A stretch of DNA of 64,000 bases from an uncultured Pelagibacteraceae bacterium (GTDB lineage: Bacteria; Pseudomonadota; Alphaproteobacteria; Pelagibacterales; Pelagibacteraceae), in NCBI GenBank assembly GCA_902560805.1, contig CACENW010000001.1, positions 1 to 64,000 on the forward strand. The letters run 5' to 3'. Below the pieces are notes generated by a model. It was not told the origin of the DNA, did no database searches, and saw only the letters and a list, made by a program, of their open reading frames with translations. Positions 19,648 to 29,186 of the stretch are shown here, piece after piece (position 1 is the stretch's first letter; every line of letters begins with the position of its first letter). The position numbers were made by a program, and so were the translations under genes.

Positions 19648-20271
19648 TTATTTTGTCTTTCTTCTATAATTTTTAATTTCCACTTGCACAGATCTAGTTA
19701 GTGCTAGAGATTTATTCTTAACATTTTTTGTTATTACAGATCCTGCACCAACAATACTTTCTTTATCAATTTTTACAGGAGCTACTAAGGACGAATTTGA
19801 TCCTATAAATACTTTATCTTTAATTATTGTCTTGCTTTTTTTTACACCATCGTAATTACAAGTAATTGTGCCAGCACCAATATTTACCATTTTACCAATA
19901 TTGCTATCTCCAACATAAGATAAATGATTTACTTTTGATTTATTTCCGACAGTTGATTTTTTAATCTCTACAAAATTTCCTACTTTTGAACCTTCTTTAA
20001 GAATTGTTTCTGGTCTAATTCTTGCATAAGGACCTATCTCAACTTTATTTTCTACCTTGCATGATTCTAGATGTGAAAAAGATTTAATGACTACATTATT
20101 TCCTATTTTAACTTTAGAACCAATTACCACATATGGTTCAATTGCAACTCCTTTTCCAATTTTTGTATCATTTGAAAAAAAAATAGTTTCAGGACCTATC
20201 ATTTGAACGCCAGCTTTTAAAAATTTATTTCGAAGTTTATTTTGATTATTTTTTTTATTTGTGTCTTTCAT
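19648..20271 (-). CDS. glmU: GlmU acetyltransferase domain as a stand-alone protein
   Basis: Corresponds only to the C-terminal half of GlmU, the left-handed beta-helix that acetylates glucosamine-1-phosphate. The acetyltransferase signatures are intact: ARIRP near residue 83, GNFVEIKKS near 98, NHLSYVGD near 115 and NIGAGTITCNYDG near 130, including the conserved His, Tyr, Asn and Lys. The protein begins at the linker helix that normally joins the two domains. The N-terminal uridylyltransferase domain (about 230 residues in ordinary GlmU) is missing, and the 69 bases upstream to the divergent gph gene cannot hold it. The pyrophosphorylase step must be encoded elsewhere. Confidence 0.88.
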   Translation of the reverse strand: MKDTNKKNNQNKLRNKFLKAGVQMIGPETIFFSNDTKIGKGVAIEPYVVIGSKVKIGNNVVIKSFSHLESCKVENKVEIGPYARIRPETILKEGSKVGNFVEIKKSTVGNKSKVNHLSYVGDSNIGKMVNIGAGTITCNYDGVKKSKTIIKDKVFIGSNSSLVAPVKIDKESIVGAGSVITKNVKNKSLALTRSVQVEIKNYRRKTK

Positions 20272-20340
20272 CTAGATTTTCTTTACATTAAGTATATATC
20301 TTAATTAATTCACAAATTATTTCTTTAAAATACTTTTGAT

Positions 20341-21006
20341 ATGAAACAAAGATTTACAGTATTATTTGATTTAGATGGTACTCTAGTAGATACAGCACCA
20401 GACTTAATAACTGCACACAACCATGTAATGAAAAAATTTGGTTATCCAACAAAAACATTAGGTGAATTAAAAAATGCAGTTGGTAAAGGTGCGAAAGCTA
20501 TGATGGCAAAAGCTAATGGTCAATGGAAATGGTTTGATGAAAAAATTCAAAACGAAATGTCTGATGAATTTTTGTCTTTCTATGGAAAGAATATTTATAA
20601 CAAAAGCACTTTAATAAATGGAGTAAAAGAATTTTTAAATTGGTGTAAAGATGAAAAAATATCTATGGCTGTTTGCACTAATAAAACAGAACATCTTGCT
20701 GTTGATCTTTTAAAAAAAATAGGAATTTATGATTACTTCGAATATGTGGCAGGATACAATACATTTGATTATTGCAAGCCTGATCCTAGACACTTAACTA
20801 CAGTAATAGAAATTTTGGATGGAGAATTGAAAAAATCAATTATGATTGGAGATAGTGAAACTGATGCAAATTCAGCAAAAGCAGCTAATATTCCAATGAT
20901 ATTATTAAAGTATGGATATACCGAAAAAAAATCTGATGAAATCTACCATAATCACTTGATAAAAGATTTTGTTGGAATTGAAAAAATCATATCCGAATAT
21001 CTTTAA
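20341..21006 (+). CDS. gph: phosphoglycolate phosphatase (HAD family)
   Basis: A HAD phosphatase expected to remove phosphate from 2-phosphoglycolate. Motif I is FDLDGTLVDTAPDL (about residues 9-22), motif II lies in AVCTNK near residue 118, and motif IV is MIGDSETDANSAK near residue 168. The length of 221 residues is typical. It is divergent from the glmU-glmS genes, a neighbourhood often kept in alphaproteobacteria. Substrate assignment within the HAD superfamily rests on pattern and context. Confidence 0.85.
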   Translation: MKQRFTVLFDLDGTLVDTAPDLITAHNHVMKKFGYPTKTLGELKNAVGKGAKAMMAKANGQWKWFDEKIQNEMSDEFLSFYGKNIYNKSTLINGVKEFLNWCKDEKISMAVCTNKTEHLAVDLLKKIGIYDYFEYVAGYNTFDYCKPDPRHLTTVIEILDGELKKSIMIGDSETDANSAKAANIPMILLKYGYTEKKSDEIYHNHLIKDFVGIEKIISEYL

Positions 21007-21048
21007 TATTGATTAATTTATTTTTGCTATTAAAACAAAATTACTAAT

Positions 21049-21054
21049 AAGGAG
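21049..21054 (+). promoter_or_regulatory. Shine-Dalgarno site deciding the prpD TTG start
   Basis: AAGGAG lies 5 bases before a TTG at 21060. Strong Shine-Dalgarno sites are uncommon in this window, so this one supports TTG as the real start of prpD. Confidence 0.75.
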
Positions 21055-21059
21055 TTATT

Positions 21060-22562
21060 TTGTTACAACATACAGTAAAAGTCTTTCCCTCTAAAATTCA
21101 TTTACCTAAAAAAAAACAACTTGCCTGGAAAATTGCAGAAATAGCAAGTGATAATGCCAAACTGAATAAAGAGGCAATTGAAATGGTAATTAATAGAATT
21201 ATTGACAATGCTTCGGTTGCTATTGCTTCTTTAAATAGAAGACCTGTTATTTCATCAAGAGAAATGGCTTTTAAACATTCTAGAAAAAATGGAGCAACTC
21301 TTTTTGGTGTTAATTCAAAATTAAAGTTTGATTGTGAGTGGGCGGCTTGGTCAAATGGAACTGCTGTAAGAGAACTTGATTTTCATGATACTTTTTTGGC
21401 TGCTGATTACAGTCATCCTGGAGATAATATTCCACCACTATTAAGTGTGGCCCAACAAAATAAAAAAAGTGGTTTAGATTTATTAAGAGGTATTATTACT
21501 GCATACGAAGTTCAAGTAAATTTAGTTAAAGGGATTTGTTTACACAAACATAAAGTAGATCACATTGCGCACCTAGGTCCAAGTGTTGCTGCAGGATTAG
21601 GATCGATGTTAAAATTAAATACAGAAACAATTTATCAAGCTGTTCAGCAAGCACTACACACAACTGTTTCTACTCGCCAATCAAGAAAAGGAGAGATATC
21701 TAGCTGGAAAGCTTATGCACCTGCACATGCTGGGAAATTAGCAATAGAAGCTGTTGATAGAGTTATGAGAGGAGAAGGAGCACCGAGCCCTATTTATGAA
21801 GGTGAAGATAGTGTAATTGCAAGATTCCTTGATGGTAAAAAAGCAAAATATAAAGTTCCCTTACCTAAAAAAGGAGAGAGTAAAAAAGCTATATTAGAAA
21901 CTTATACAAAAGAATATTCTGCAGAATATCAATCCCAAGCTTTAATAGACCTTGCAAAAAAATTAAAAACAAAAATACCAAATTTAAACCAAATCAAAAA
22001 AATAGATATTTATACAAGTCATCATACACATTATGTAATTGGAACAGGTGCAAATGATCCACAAAAAATGGATCCAAATGCAAGTAGAGAAACATTGGAC
22101 CATTCAATTATGTATATTTTTGCAGTTGCCCTAGAGGATGGGGATTGGCATCATGTAAAATCATACTCGAAATCAAGAGCTAATAGAAAAAGTACTATTA
22201 AGATATGGAATTCAATAACAACTTATGAAGATAAAAAGTGGACAAAAAAATATCATGATCCAAATCCAAAAAAGAAATCTTTTGGAGCAAAAGTTATTGT
22301 TTCATTGAATAATGGAAAAAAAGTGACTGAAGAACTAGATAGAGCTGATGCCCACCCCTATGGGGCAAGACCATTTAAAAGAGCAAATTATATAAATAAA
22401 TTTTTAACTCTAACAGATGGTATTTTAGAAAAAAAAGAAAGTGACCGTTTTTTAAGAAATGTTCAGAATTTAAAAAATTTAAAAGTTGGTCAATTAGATA
22501 AATTAAATATTGAAATTAAAAAAAGTAAATTAAAAAGAAATTTTAAAAAAGGAATTTTTTAA
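21060..22562 (+). CDS. prpD: 2-methylcitrate dehydratase (MmgE/PrpD family)
   Basis: Dehydrates 2-methylcitrate in the methylcitrate cycle of propionate breakdown. The sequence shows the PrpD patterns [20 protein letters not shown] near residue 107, [14 protein letters not shown] near residue 171 and [11 protein letters not shown] near residue 219; 500 residues is normal. The start is a TTG preceded by AAGGAG. It opens a three-gene operon with prpB (starts at its last base) and prpC. No regulator or propionyl-CoA synthetase gene is adjacent, so control and substrate activation must be handled elsewhere. Confidence 0.94.
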   Translation: MLQHTVKVFPSKIHLPKKKQLAWKIAEIASDNAKLNKEAIEMVINRIIDNASVAIASLNRRPVISSREMAFKHSRKNGATLFGVNSKLKFDCEWAAWSNGTAVRELDFHDTFLAADYSHPGDNIPPLLSVAQQNKKSGLDLLRGIITAYEVQVNLVKGICLHKHKVDHIAHLGPSVAAGLGSMLKLNTETIYQAVQQALHTTVSTRQSRKGEISSWKAYAPAHAGKLAIEAVDRVMRGEGAPSPIYEGEDSVIARFLDGKKAKYKVPLPKKGESKKAILETYTKEYSAEYQSQALIDLAKKLKTKIPNLNQIKKIDIYTSHHTHYVIGTGANDPQKMDPNASRETLDHSIMYIFAVALEDGDWHHVKSYSKSRANRKSTIKIWNSITTYEDKKWTKKYHDPNPKKKSFGAKVIVSLNNGKKVTEELDRADAHPYGARPFKRANYINKFLTLTDGILEKKESDRFLRNVQNLKNLKVGQLDKLNIEIKKSKLKRNFKKGIF

Positions 22563-23458
22563 TGCATTTTGTTGAAAAAGAACCAAGTCAAAAAAGAATA
22601 GATTTTGATCAAAAACTTAAATCAAATAAAATTCTAAGAGTGCCTGGAGCCTATAATCCTCTAACAGCTAAATTAATTGAAGAAATTGGTTATGATGCAG
22701 TTTATATATCAGGAGGTGTTATGGCCAATGATCTTGGATTTCCCGATATTGGTTTGACTACACTTCAAGATGTAAGTACCAGATCCTATCTAATATCTAG
22801 AGTAACTAATCTACCAACTATTGTTGATATAGATACGGGTTTTAAATCTTGTAAAGAAACTATAGAAACTTTTGAAAATTTTGGTTTAACTGGTGTTCAT
22901 TTGGAAGATCAAATTGAAAGAAAAAGATGTGGACATCTAGATAATAAAGAACTTATTTCAACAGAGGACATGGTTTCAAAAATAAAAGAATGTGTAGCAG
23001 CAAAAAAAGATCAAAACTTTAAAATTATAGCACGCTCAGATGCAAAAAGTGTTGAGGGAATTGATAAAATGATTGATAGATGTAAAGCCTACATTGATGC
23101 CGGAGCAGAAATTATATTTCCAGAAGCTTTGCAAGACGAAAAGGATTTTGAAAAAGTAAGAAAAGAACTTTCAAGTTATTTGTTAGCTAATATGACCGAA
23201 TTTGGTAAATCCAAACTATTTAACTATAAGGAGTTAGAAAACCTTGGGTACAATATTGTTATATATCCAGTAACTACACAAAGACTAGCAATGAAAAACG
23301 TTGAAGATGGATTAAGAGACATTTATGCAAATGGACATCAAAATAATATAATAGATAAGATGCAAACAAGAAAAAGATTATATGAATTAGTAGAATACGA
23401 GAAATATAATTCTTTAGACGAAAAAATTTATAATTTTAGTACAGAGGGACATGAATAA
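22562..23458 (+). CDS. prpB: 2-methylisocitrate lyase
   Basis: Cleaves 2-methylisocitrate to pyruvate and succinate. It belongs to the isocitrate lyase/PEP mutase family: GAYNPLTAKL near residue 29, DIDTGF near residue 95, and the catalytic KRCGHLDNKEL loop near residue 121 with the active-site cysteine. The length of 298 residues is normal. It overlaps prpD by one base and prpC by one base, indicating tight translational coupling. Confidence 0.95.
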   Translation: MHFVEKEPSQKRIDFDQKLKSNKILRVPGAYNPLTAKLIEEIGYDAVYISGGVMANDLGFPDIGLTTLQDVSTRSYLISRVTNLPTIVDIDTGFKSCKETIETFENFGLTGVHLEDQIERKRCGHLDNKELISTEDMVSKIKECVAAKKDQNFKIIARSDAKSVEGIDKMIDRCKAYIDAGAEIIFPEALQDEKDFEKVRKELSSYLLANMTEFGKSKLFNYKELENLGYNIVIYPVTTQRLAMKNVEDGLRDIYANGHQNNIIDKMQTRKRLYELVEYEKYNSLDEKIYNFSTEGHE

Positions 23459-24582
23459 TGAGTGATGATATTAAAAAGGGTTTACTTGGAATAGTTGTAG
23501 ATGAAACTGAAGTTTCAAAAGTTATGCCAGAGATTAACTCTCTAACTTATAGAGGTTATGCTGCTCAAGATTTATGTGAATACTGTAGATTTGAGGAAGT
23601 TGCATATTTAATATTAAATAAAGATCTTCCAAACTCAATAGAGCTTAAACATTTTGAAAAAGAAGAGCGGAACAATAGAGAGCTTACAAAAAATTTATAT
23701 GAAATAATTAGACATATGCCAAAAAAATCTCATCCAATGGACGTTGCGAGAACTGCTGTTAGCGTAATGGGATTAGAGGATAAAGAAACTACAGATTCTT
23801 CTCCAGAAGCAAATATGAGAAAAGCATTAAGAATTTTTTCAAAAACGCCAACTGCATTAGCAGCCTTTTATAGAATTAGAAAAGGAAAAAAAATTATAAA
23901 ACCGAAGAAAAACCTAACTTTTGCTGAAAACTTTTTCTATATGTGTTTTGGAAAAGTTCCTCAAAAAGAGATTGTTAAAGCGTTCGATGTTTCTTTAATT
24001 TTGTATGCTGAACATAGCTTTAATGTATCAACTTTTACAGCTAGAACCATTACAAGTAGCTTATCTGATATACACGGTGCAATAACAGGTGCAATTGCTA
24101 GTTTAAAAGGCCCTCTTCACGGTGGAGCCAATGAGGAAGTGATGCATATGATGAATAAAATTAAAAAACCAGAAAATGCACTGAAATGGATAAATAACGC
24201 ACTTAAAAACAAAGAAGTAGTGATGGGATTTGGACATAGAGTTTATAAATCAGGTGATTCAAGAGTTCCTACTATGAGAAAATATTTTGGTAAAGTTGCT
24301 AAACTTAAGAAGGATAAGAAATTTGAAAAAATCTATGACATTGTTGAAAGAGTGATGATTAAGAAAAAAAATATATATCCAAACGTAGACTACCCAACAG
24401 GGCCTACTTATCATCTAATGGGTTTTGAAACTGATTTTTTTACTCCAATATTTGTCATTTCTAGAATAACAGGTTGGTCCGCTCACATAATGGAACAACA
24501 TGCTGCTAACAAACTTATTAGACCTTTAGCTAGTTACAAAGGTAGCAAGCATCGAAAAGTGATGCAGTTAAATCAAAGATAA
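23458..24582 (+). CDS. prpC: 2-methylcitrate synthase (citrate synthase family)
   Basis: Condenses propionyl-CoA with oxaloacetate. Citrate-synthase family residues are visible: HSFNVSTFTARTI near residue 182, GPLHGGANEEVM near residue 220 and MGFGHRVYK near residue 260, giving the catalytic His, His and a later Asp. At 374 residues it has the size of PrpC/short citrate synthases. The operon context with prpD and prpB decides between methylcitrate and citrate synthase. It converges on nrdB. Confidence 0.93.
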   Translation: MSDDIKKGLLGIVVDETEVSKVMPEINSLTYRGYAAQDLCEYCRFEEVAYLILNKDLPNSIELKHFEKEERNNRELTKNLYEIIRHMPKKSHPMDVARTAVSVMGLEDKETTDSSPEANMRKALRIFSKTPTALAAFYRIRKGKKIIKPKKNLTFAENFFYMCFGKVPQKEIVKAFDVSLILYAEHSFNVSTFTARTITSSLSDIHGAITGAIASLKGPLHGGANEEVMHMMNKIKKPENALKWINNALKNKEVVMGFGHRVYKSGDSRVPTMRKYFGKVAKLKKDKKFEKIYDIVERVMIKKKNIYPNVDYPTGPTYHLMGFETDFFTPIFVISRITGWSAHIMEQHAANKLIRPLASYKGSKHRKVMQLNQR

Positions 24583-24590
24583 TTTTAAGT

Positions 24591-25598
24591 TTAACTAAAA
24601 GCTTCTGCCCAAGTGCCCTGGGTTGATGCTTTAGAATATTCAGTAGCTCTACCTTCAAAGAAATTCATGTGCTCAACTGCATTAAGCATTGTATCCAACC
24701 AAGTTAGTGGATTTTTTTGAATATCATAAATTGGTTCCAATCCTAATTGAATAAGTCTTCTATTAGCAATAAACCTAATGTAATCTTTAACTTCTTTAGC
24801 AGTTAAACCTTCCATTGGACCCATTTCAAAAGCTAAATCAATAAAAGCATCTTCATGCTCAACAATTATTCTACAAGCTTGATAAAGTTCTTTTTTGAGT
24901 TTAGGTGTCCAGATTTCAGGATTTTCTTTTATAAACTCCTTAAAAATTCTGATCATAGAATTACAATGAAGTGTTTCATCTCTTACAGACCAAGTAACTA
25001 TCTGTCCCATTCCTTTCATTTTATTATGTCTTGGAAAATTCAATAAAATAGCAAAACTTGCAAACAATTGTAATCCTTCGGTAAATGCACTAAACACTGC
25101 AACTGTTTTTGCAATATCCTCTTTCGAATTTACATTGAAACCCTGCATGTAATCGTACTTATCTTTCATCTCTTTGTATTTCATGAAAGCTGAGTATTCT
25201 GATTCAGGCATACCAATTGTATCTAAAAGATGAGAATAAGCAGCTACATGAACTGTTTCCATCGCAGCAAATGCTGTCATCATCATTAATACTTCTGTTG
25301 GTTTGAATACAGTTGTGTAATGTCTTAAATAACAATTATTAACTTCTACATCAGCCTGAGTAAAAAATCTAAAAATTTGTGTTAATAGATTTTTTTCTGG
25401 TTGAGACAAGTTTTTTTGCCAGTCTCTAACATCATCTCCTAAAGGTACCTCTTCTGGTAACCAATGAATTCTTTGTTGAGTTAACCATGCATCATAACAC
25501 CATGGATATCTAAAAGGTTTGTACACTGGGTTTTCTACTAATAGACCCATCTTTTTTGGTTGAATAATCTCTTTATTAATTTTTTCTGCTACTGACAT
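24591..25598 (-). CDS. nrdB: class Ia-type ribonucleotide reductase, beta subunit
   Basis: Radical-generating subunit of aerobic ribonucleotide reductase. Counting from the chosen start, the di-metal ligands are visible as D83 (QADVEV), E114 and H117 (METVH), a later Glu in FTEGLQLF and Glu/His in VRDETLHC. The radical tyrosine is Y121, so this is not a tyrosine-less variant. I choose ATG 25598 because GAGGAG at 25607-25612 lies 8 bases upstream; the alternative GTG at 25607 would sit inside that site. The gene overlaps the end of nrdA by about 10 bases. Confidence 0.95.
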   Translation of the reverse strand: MSVAEKINKEIIQPKKMGLLVENPVYKPFRYPWCYDAWLTQQRIHWLPEEVPLGDDVRDWQKNLSQPEKNLLTQIFRFFTQADVEVNNCYLRHYTTVFKPTEVLMMMTAFAAMETVHVAAYSHLLDTIGMPESEYSAFMKYKEMKDKYDYMQGFNVNSKEDIAKTVAVFSAFTEGLQLFASFAILLNFPRHNKMKGMGQIVTWSVRDETLHCNSMIRIFKEFIKENPEIWTPKLKKELYQACRIIVEHEDAFIDLAFEMGPMEGLTAKEVKDYIRFIANRRLIQLGLEPIYDIQKNPLTWLDTMLNAVEHMNFFEGRATEYSKASTQGTWAEAFS

Positions 25599-27529
25599 GA
25601 TAAACACTCCTCGTACTCTGGCTGCTCGTTAGATTGTTGATTTTTAGATTTATAAACATTTGCTGTAATATCAGTTGATTTAGCATCATTGATATTTTCA
25701 GCTCTCTGAATTGATTTTGATCTACAGTAATAAAGACTTTTTAAGCCTTTCTTCCATGCATCAAAATGAATTTTGTGTAATTCTTTTTTATGAACATCTG
25801 CTGGTAAAAATAAATTTACTGATTGAGCTTGTGAAATATAAGGAGTTCTATCTCCACTAAGTTCAATTATCCAATTTTGATTAAGCTCAAATGCTGTTTT
25901 AAATACATCTTTTTCTAAATCAGTTAAAAAATCTAGATGGCTAACAGACCCCTGATTGGTAGTAATAGTAGACCAGGTTTCATCATCATTTTTTCCATGA
26001 TTTTCTAATATTTCCTCTAAATATCTATTTCTGACATTAAAAGAACCTGATAGAGTTTTATGAGTGTAGCTGTTTGCTGCAATAGGCTCTACTCCTGGAG
26101 ATGCTCCACCACAAATAATTGAAATTGATGCTGTTGGGGCAATTGCTGTCTTATTAGAAAATCTTTCTTTATAACCATACTCAGCTGCATCTGGACAGGC
26201 ACCTCTTTCTTCAGCTAAATCTTTAGATGCTTGATTTACTTTTTCATCAATATTTTTAAATATTTTTTTGTTCCATGATTTTGCCATTACAGACTCAAGT
26301 GGAATTCTATTTTTTTGTAAAAATGAATGAAAGCCCATCACACCTAATCCAACACTTCTTTCTCTTTCTGCAGAATATTTCGCATCTTTAAACTGATCAG
26401 GAGCTTTATTAATAAAATCTGATAAGACATTGTCTAAAAATCTCATTACATCATTAATCATGTCTGGATCATCTTTCCATTCATCATACTTCTCTAAATT
26501 TAAAGAAGATAAACAACATACCGCAGTTCTGTCTCTTCCATCTTTATCGATACCTGTTGGTAAAGTTATTTCACTGCACAAGTTGGAAGTTTTAACTGTA
26601 AGATTTGCTAACTTGTGGTGCTGTGGAATTTGTCTATTAACAGTATCAATATAAATAATATATGGTTCTCCCGTTTCTATTCTCGCAGTTAATAATCTAA
26701 TCCATAAATTTCTTGCTGAAATAGTTTGTTGTATCGTACCATCAGCAGGACTTTTTAATGCCCATTGCTCGTCAGTTTCAACTGCTCTCATAAATGCATC
26801 TGAAACTAAAACACCATGATGTAAATTTAATGCTTTTCTATTTGGATCTCCTCCTGTTGGTCTTCTCATTTCAATAAACTCTTCTATTTCAGGATGATCG
26901 ATTGGAAGATAACAAGCTGCAGAGCCTCTTCTTAATGAACCTTGGCTAATCGCCATTGTTAAAGAGTCCATTACTTTAATAAAAGGAATTATTCCTGAAG
27001 TTTTTCCAACTCTTCCAATTTTTTCTCCAATAGATCTTAGGTTACCCCAGTAACTTCCAATTCCTCCACCTTTTGCAGCAAGCCAAACATTCTCACTCCA
27101 AAGATCTAAAATTCCACCTAAGCTGTCAGATGCTTCATTCAAAAAACATGAAATTGGTAATCCTCTTTTAGTTCCTCCGTTTGATAAAACGGGTGTTGCT
27201 GGCATAAACCAAAGATTGCTTATATAATTGTAAATTCTTTGTGCGTGTAAATTGTCATCAGCATAAGTACTTGCTACTCTTGCAAATAAATCTTGATAAG
27301 ATTCGTTTAAACCAAGGTATCTATCTTTTAAAGTCGCTTTACCAAAATCAGTAAGGTTTGAATCTTTAGAACGATCAATTTTAATTATTATACCTTTGTC
27401 GTTTTGAAATAGTTCTGTTTCATTATTTAAAGAAAATAAATCAGGCTTATTTACTTTTGAAACTTCTTTAACTTCAGGGGTATATTCAGAGACAGCTTTT
27501 TTAAGGGCCTGAGATAGAATCTTATTCAT
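25589..27529 (-). CDS. nrdA: class Ia-type ribonucleotide reductase, alpha subunit
   Basis: Catalytic subunit reducing ribonucleoside diphosphates. Key residues are the first active-site cysteine in LPISCFLNEA, the N-x-C-x-E triad in SNLCSEITLP, the partner cysteine in CCLSSLNLEKY, and the C-terminal redox pair in EECLSCQ. The 646-residue protein lacks a recognisable N-terminal ATP-cone; the first 60 residues are unlike one, so overall activity may not be dATP-inhibited through a cone. Two NrdR-like boxes lie 35-81 bases upstream of the start. nrdB overlaps the 3' end. Confidence 0.95.
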   Translation of the reverse strand: MNKILSQALKKAVSEYTPEVKEVSKVNKPDLFSLNNETELFQNDKGIIIKIDRSKDSNLTDFGKATLKDRYLGLNESYQDLFARVASTYADDNLHAQRIYNYISNLWFMPATPVLSNGGTKRGLPISCFLNEASDSLGGILDLWSENVWLAAKGGGIGSYWGNLRSIGEKIGRVGKTSGIIPFIKVMDSLTMAISQGSLRRGSAACYLPIDHPEIEEFIEMRRPTGGDPNRKALNLHHGVLVSDAFMRAVETDEQWALKSPADGTIQQTISARNLWIRLLTARIETGEPYIIYIDTVNRQIPQHHKLANLTVKTSNLCSEITLPTGIDKDGRDRTAVCCLSSLNLEKYDEWKDDPDMINDVMRFLDNVLSDFINKAPDQFKDAKYSAERERSVGLGVMGFHSFLQKNRIPLESVMAKSWNKKIFKNIDEKVNQASKDLAEERGACPDAAEYGYKERFSNKTAIAPTASISIICGGASPGVEPIAANSYTHKTLSGSFNVRNRYLEEILENHGKNDDETWSTITTNQGSVSHLDFLTDLEKDVFKTAFELNQNWIIELSGDRTPYISQAQSVNLFLPADVHKKELHKIHFDAWKKGLKSLYYCRSKSIQRAENINDAKSTDITANVYKSKNQQSNEQPEYEECLSCQ

Positions 27530-27563
27530 AAAAATTTAATATATTTTGTATTTAGTACGAAAA

Positions 27564-27579
27564 CAACTATATGTTGTAG
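27564..27579 (-). promoter_or_regulatory. NrdR-like box, nrdA-proximal
   Basis: The 16 bases caaCTATATgTTGtag (plus strand) match the published NrdR consensus acaCwAtATaTwGtgt at 11 of 16 positions, with 9 of 10 matches in the central CwAtATaTwG core. The second copy is exactly 31 bases away. Confidence 0.6.
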
Positions 27580-27594
27580 GCGTTAGTTGTAAAT

Positions 27595-27610
27595 ATACTA
27601 TATAATCATT
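27595..27610 (-). promoter_or_regulatory. NrdR-like box, nrdA-distal
   Basis: The 16 bases ataCTATATAATcatt (plus strand) match the NrdR consensus at 11 of 16 positions, with a good left half and a degenerate right half. The spacing to the proximal box is 31 bases, about three helical turns, as in known paired NrdR sites. Confidence 0.5.
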
Positions 27611-27710
27611 TAAACAACAGAACATTTATAGAACGCGACATTATGATAATCAACTAAAAAATAAAAAATTTTTCAAGAAATTAACATAATAAACAGTAAG
27701 TAAATAACCA

Positions 27711-29165
27711 ATGAGCCAAAATATAAAAATAGATCCTTATGGTTTTAGAGAATATGACGCCCGTTGGTTGTATGGCAAAGACATAAACTCAGCCGGAATA
27801 GAGAATCTCGGTAAAGGACTTGGGACACAAATAAAAGCTCATACCAAAAAAAATAATCCAAGAGTTATTGTTGGACATGATTACAGGTCTTACAGTGAAG
27901 AAATAAAAACTTTTCTTAAAAAAGGATTAAAGTCAACAGGATGTTTTATAGAAGATATTGGTCTATCATTATCTCCTATGGTTTATTTTGCACAATTTAA
28001 TTTAGACGCAGATGCAGTTGCTATGATTACAGCAAGCCATAATGAAAATGGTTGGACTGGTGTAAAAATGGGTATCAAAAAAGGCTTAACTCATGCTGGT
28101 GATGAAATGAGAGAGTTAAAGGATATTACCTTAAATGAAAAATTTTCAAATGGTGAAGGTAATGAAAAACAAATAGAGAATTTTCAACAAATTTATAAAG
28201 ACGATTTAATTAATGGTAATAAGATTAATAAAAAATTAAAAGCTGTAGTTGCATGTGGAAATGGAACTGCTGGAGTATTTGCCCCAGATATTTTGAGAGG
28301 AATTGGTTGTGATGTTGTTGAAATTGATTGTGAATTAGATTGGAATTTTCCAAAGTACAATCCAAATCCAGAAGATTTAGAAATGCTTCATGCAATTGCA
28401 AAAGCTGTTAAAGATAATAATGCAGACATAGGTTTTGGCTTTGATGGTGATGGAGATAGAGTTGGTGTTATTGACAATGAAGGCAATGAAATTTTTTCAG
28501 ATAAAATAGGTCTTCTAATAGCCAGAAATTTATCAAACAAATATAAAAATTCTAAGTTTGTAGTAGATGTTAAATCAACAGGATTGTATTCAAAAGATAA
28601 TGTTCTATTAAGAAACAATTGTGAAACTATTTATTGGAAAACAGGCCATTCTCATATTAAAAGAAAAGTTAATACTGAAAAAGCACTAGCAGGGTTTGAA
28701 AAAAGCGGTCATTTCTTTTTTAATAAACCATTGGGGTATGGTTATGACGATGGAATTAATTCAGCAATTCGTGTCTGTCATTTATTAGATAATCTAGATA
28801 AAAAAATTAGTGAAATCATTAATGAATTACCAAATACTTTTCAAACACCGACGATGGCTCCTTTCTGTAAAGACGAAGAAAAATATATTGTTGTAGAGAA
28901 ATTAGTAAAAGATTTTGAAAAATTAAAAGAAATTGAAGAAAAAATTGATGGACAAGTTATAACAGATATTCTCACGGTCAATGGAGTGAGATTTTCTTTT
29001 GAAGACGGATCATGGGGATTAATAAGAGCTTCATCAAACAAACCTTCTTTAGTTATAGTTACTGAAAGTCCTACATCTGATGAAAGGAAGAAAAAAATCT
29101 TTGATTTTATTGACGATCTACTCCAAAAAACTGGAAAAATAGGAGAATACGATCAAAAAATATAG
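27711..29165 (+). CDS. phosphomannomutase/phosphoglucomutase
   Basis: Alpha-D-phosphohexomutase interconverting mannose- or glucose-6-phosphate and the 1-phosphate. The active-site serine loop is TASHNENGW near residue 101, the metal loop is GFDGDGDRVG near residue 243, and the sugar-binding GFEKSGHFFF follows near residue 327. The length of 484 residues fits the AlgC/ManB type. A mannose-1-phosphate supply would suit the gmd/fcl pair at the right end, which needs GDP-mannose. It is divergent from nrdA and converges on the 846-residue fusion gene. Confidence 0.9.
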   Translation: MSQNIKIDPYGFREYDARWLYGKDINSAGIENLGKGLGTQIKAHTKKNNPRVIVGHDYRSYSEEIKTFLKKGLKSTGCFIEDIGLSLSPMVYFAQFNLDADAVAMITASHNENGWTGVKMGIKKGLTHAGDEMRELKDITLNEKFSNGEGNEKQIENFQQIYKDDLINGNKINKKLKAVVACGNGTAGVFAPDILRGIGCDVVEIDCELDWNFPKYNPNPEDLEMLHAIAKAVKDNNADIGFGFDGDGDRVGVIDNEGNEIFSDKIGLLIARNLSNKYKNSKFVVDVKSTGLYSKDNVLLRNNCETIYWKTGHSHIKRKVNTEKALAGFEKSGHFFFNKPLGYGYDDGINSAIRVCHLLDNLDKKISEIINELPNTFQTPTMAPFCKDEEKYIVVEKLVKDFEKLKEIEEKIDGQVITDILTVNGVRFSFEDGSWGLIRASSNKPSLVIVTESPTSDERKKKIFDFIDDLLQKTGKIGEYDQKI

Positions 29166-29186
29166 TTGCAAATTTAAATTATAAAA

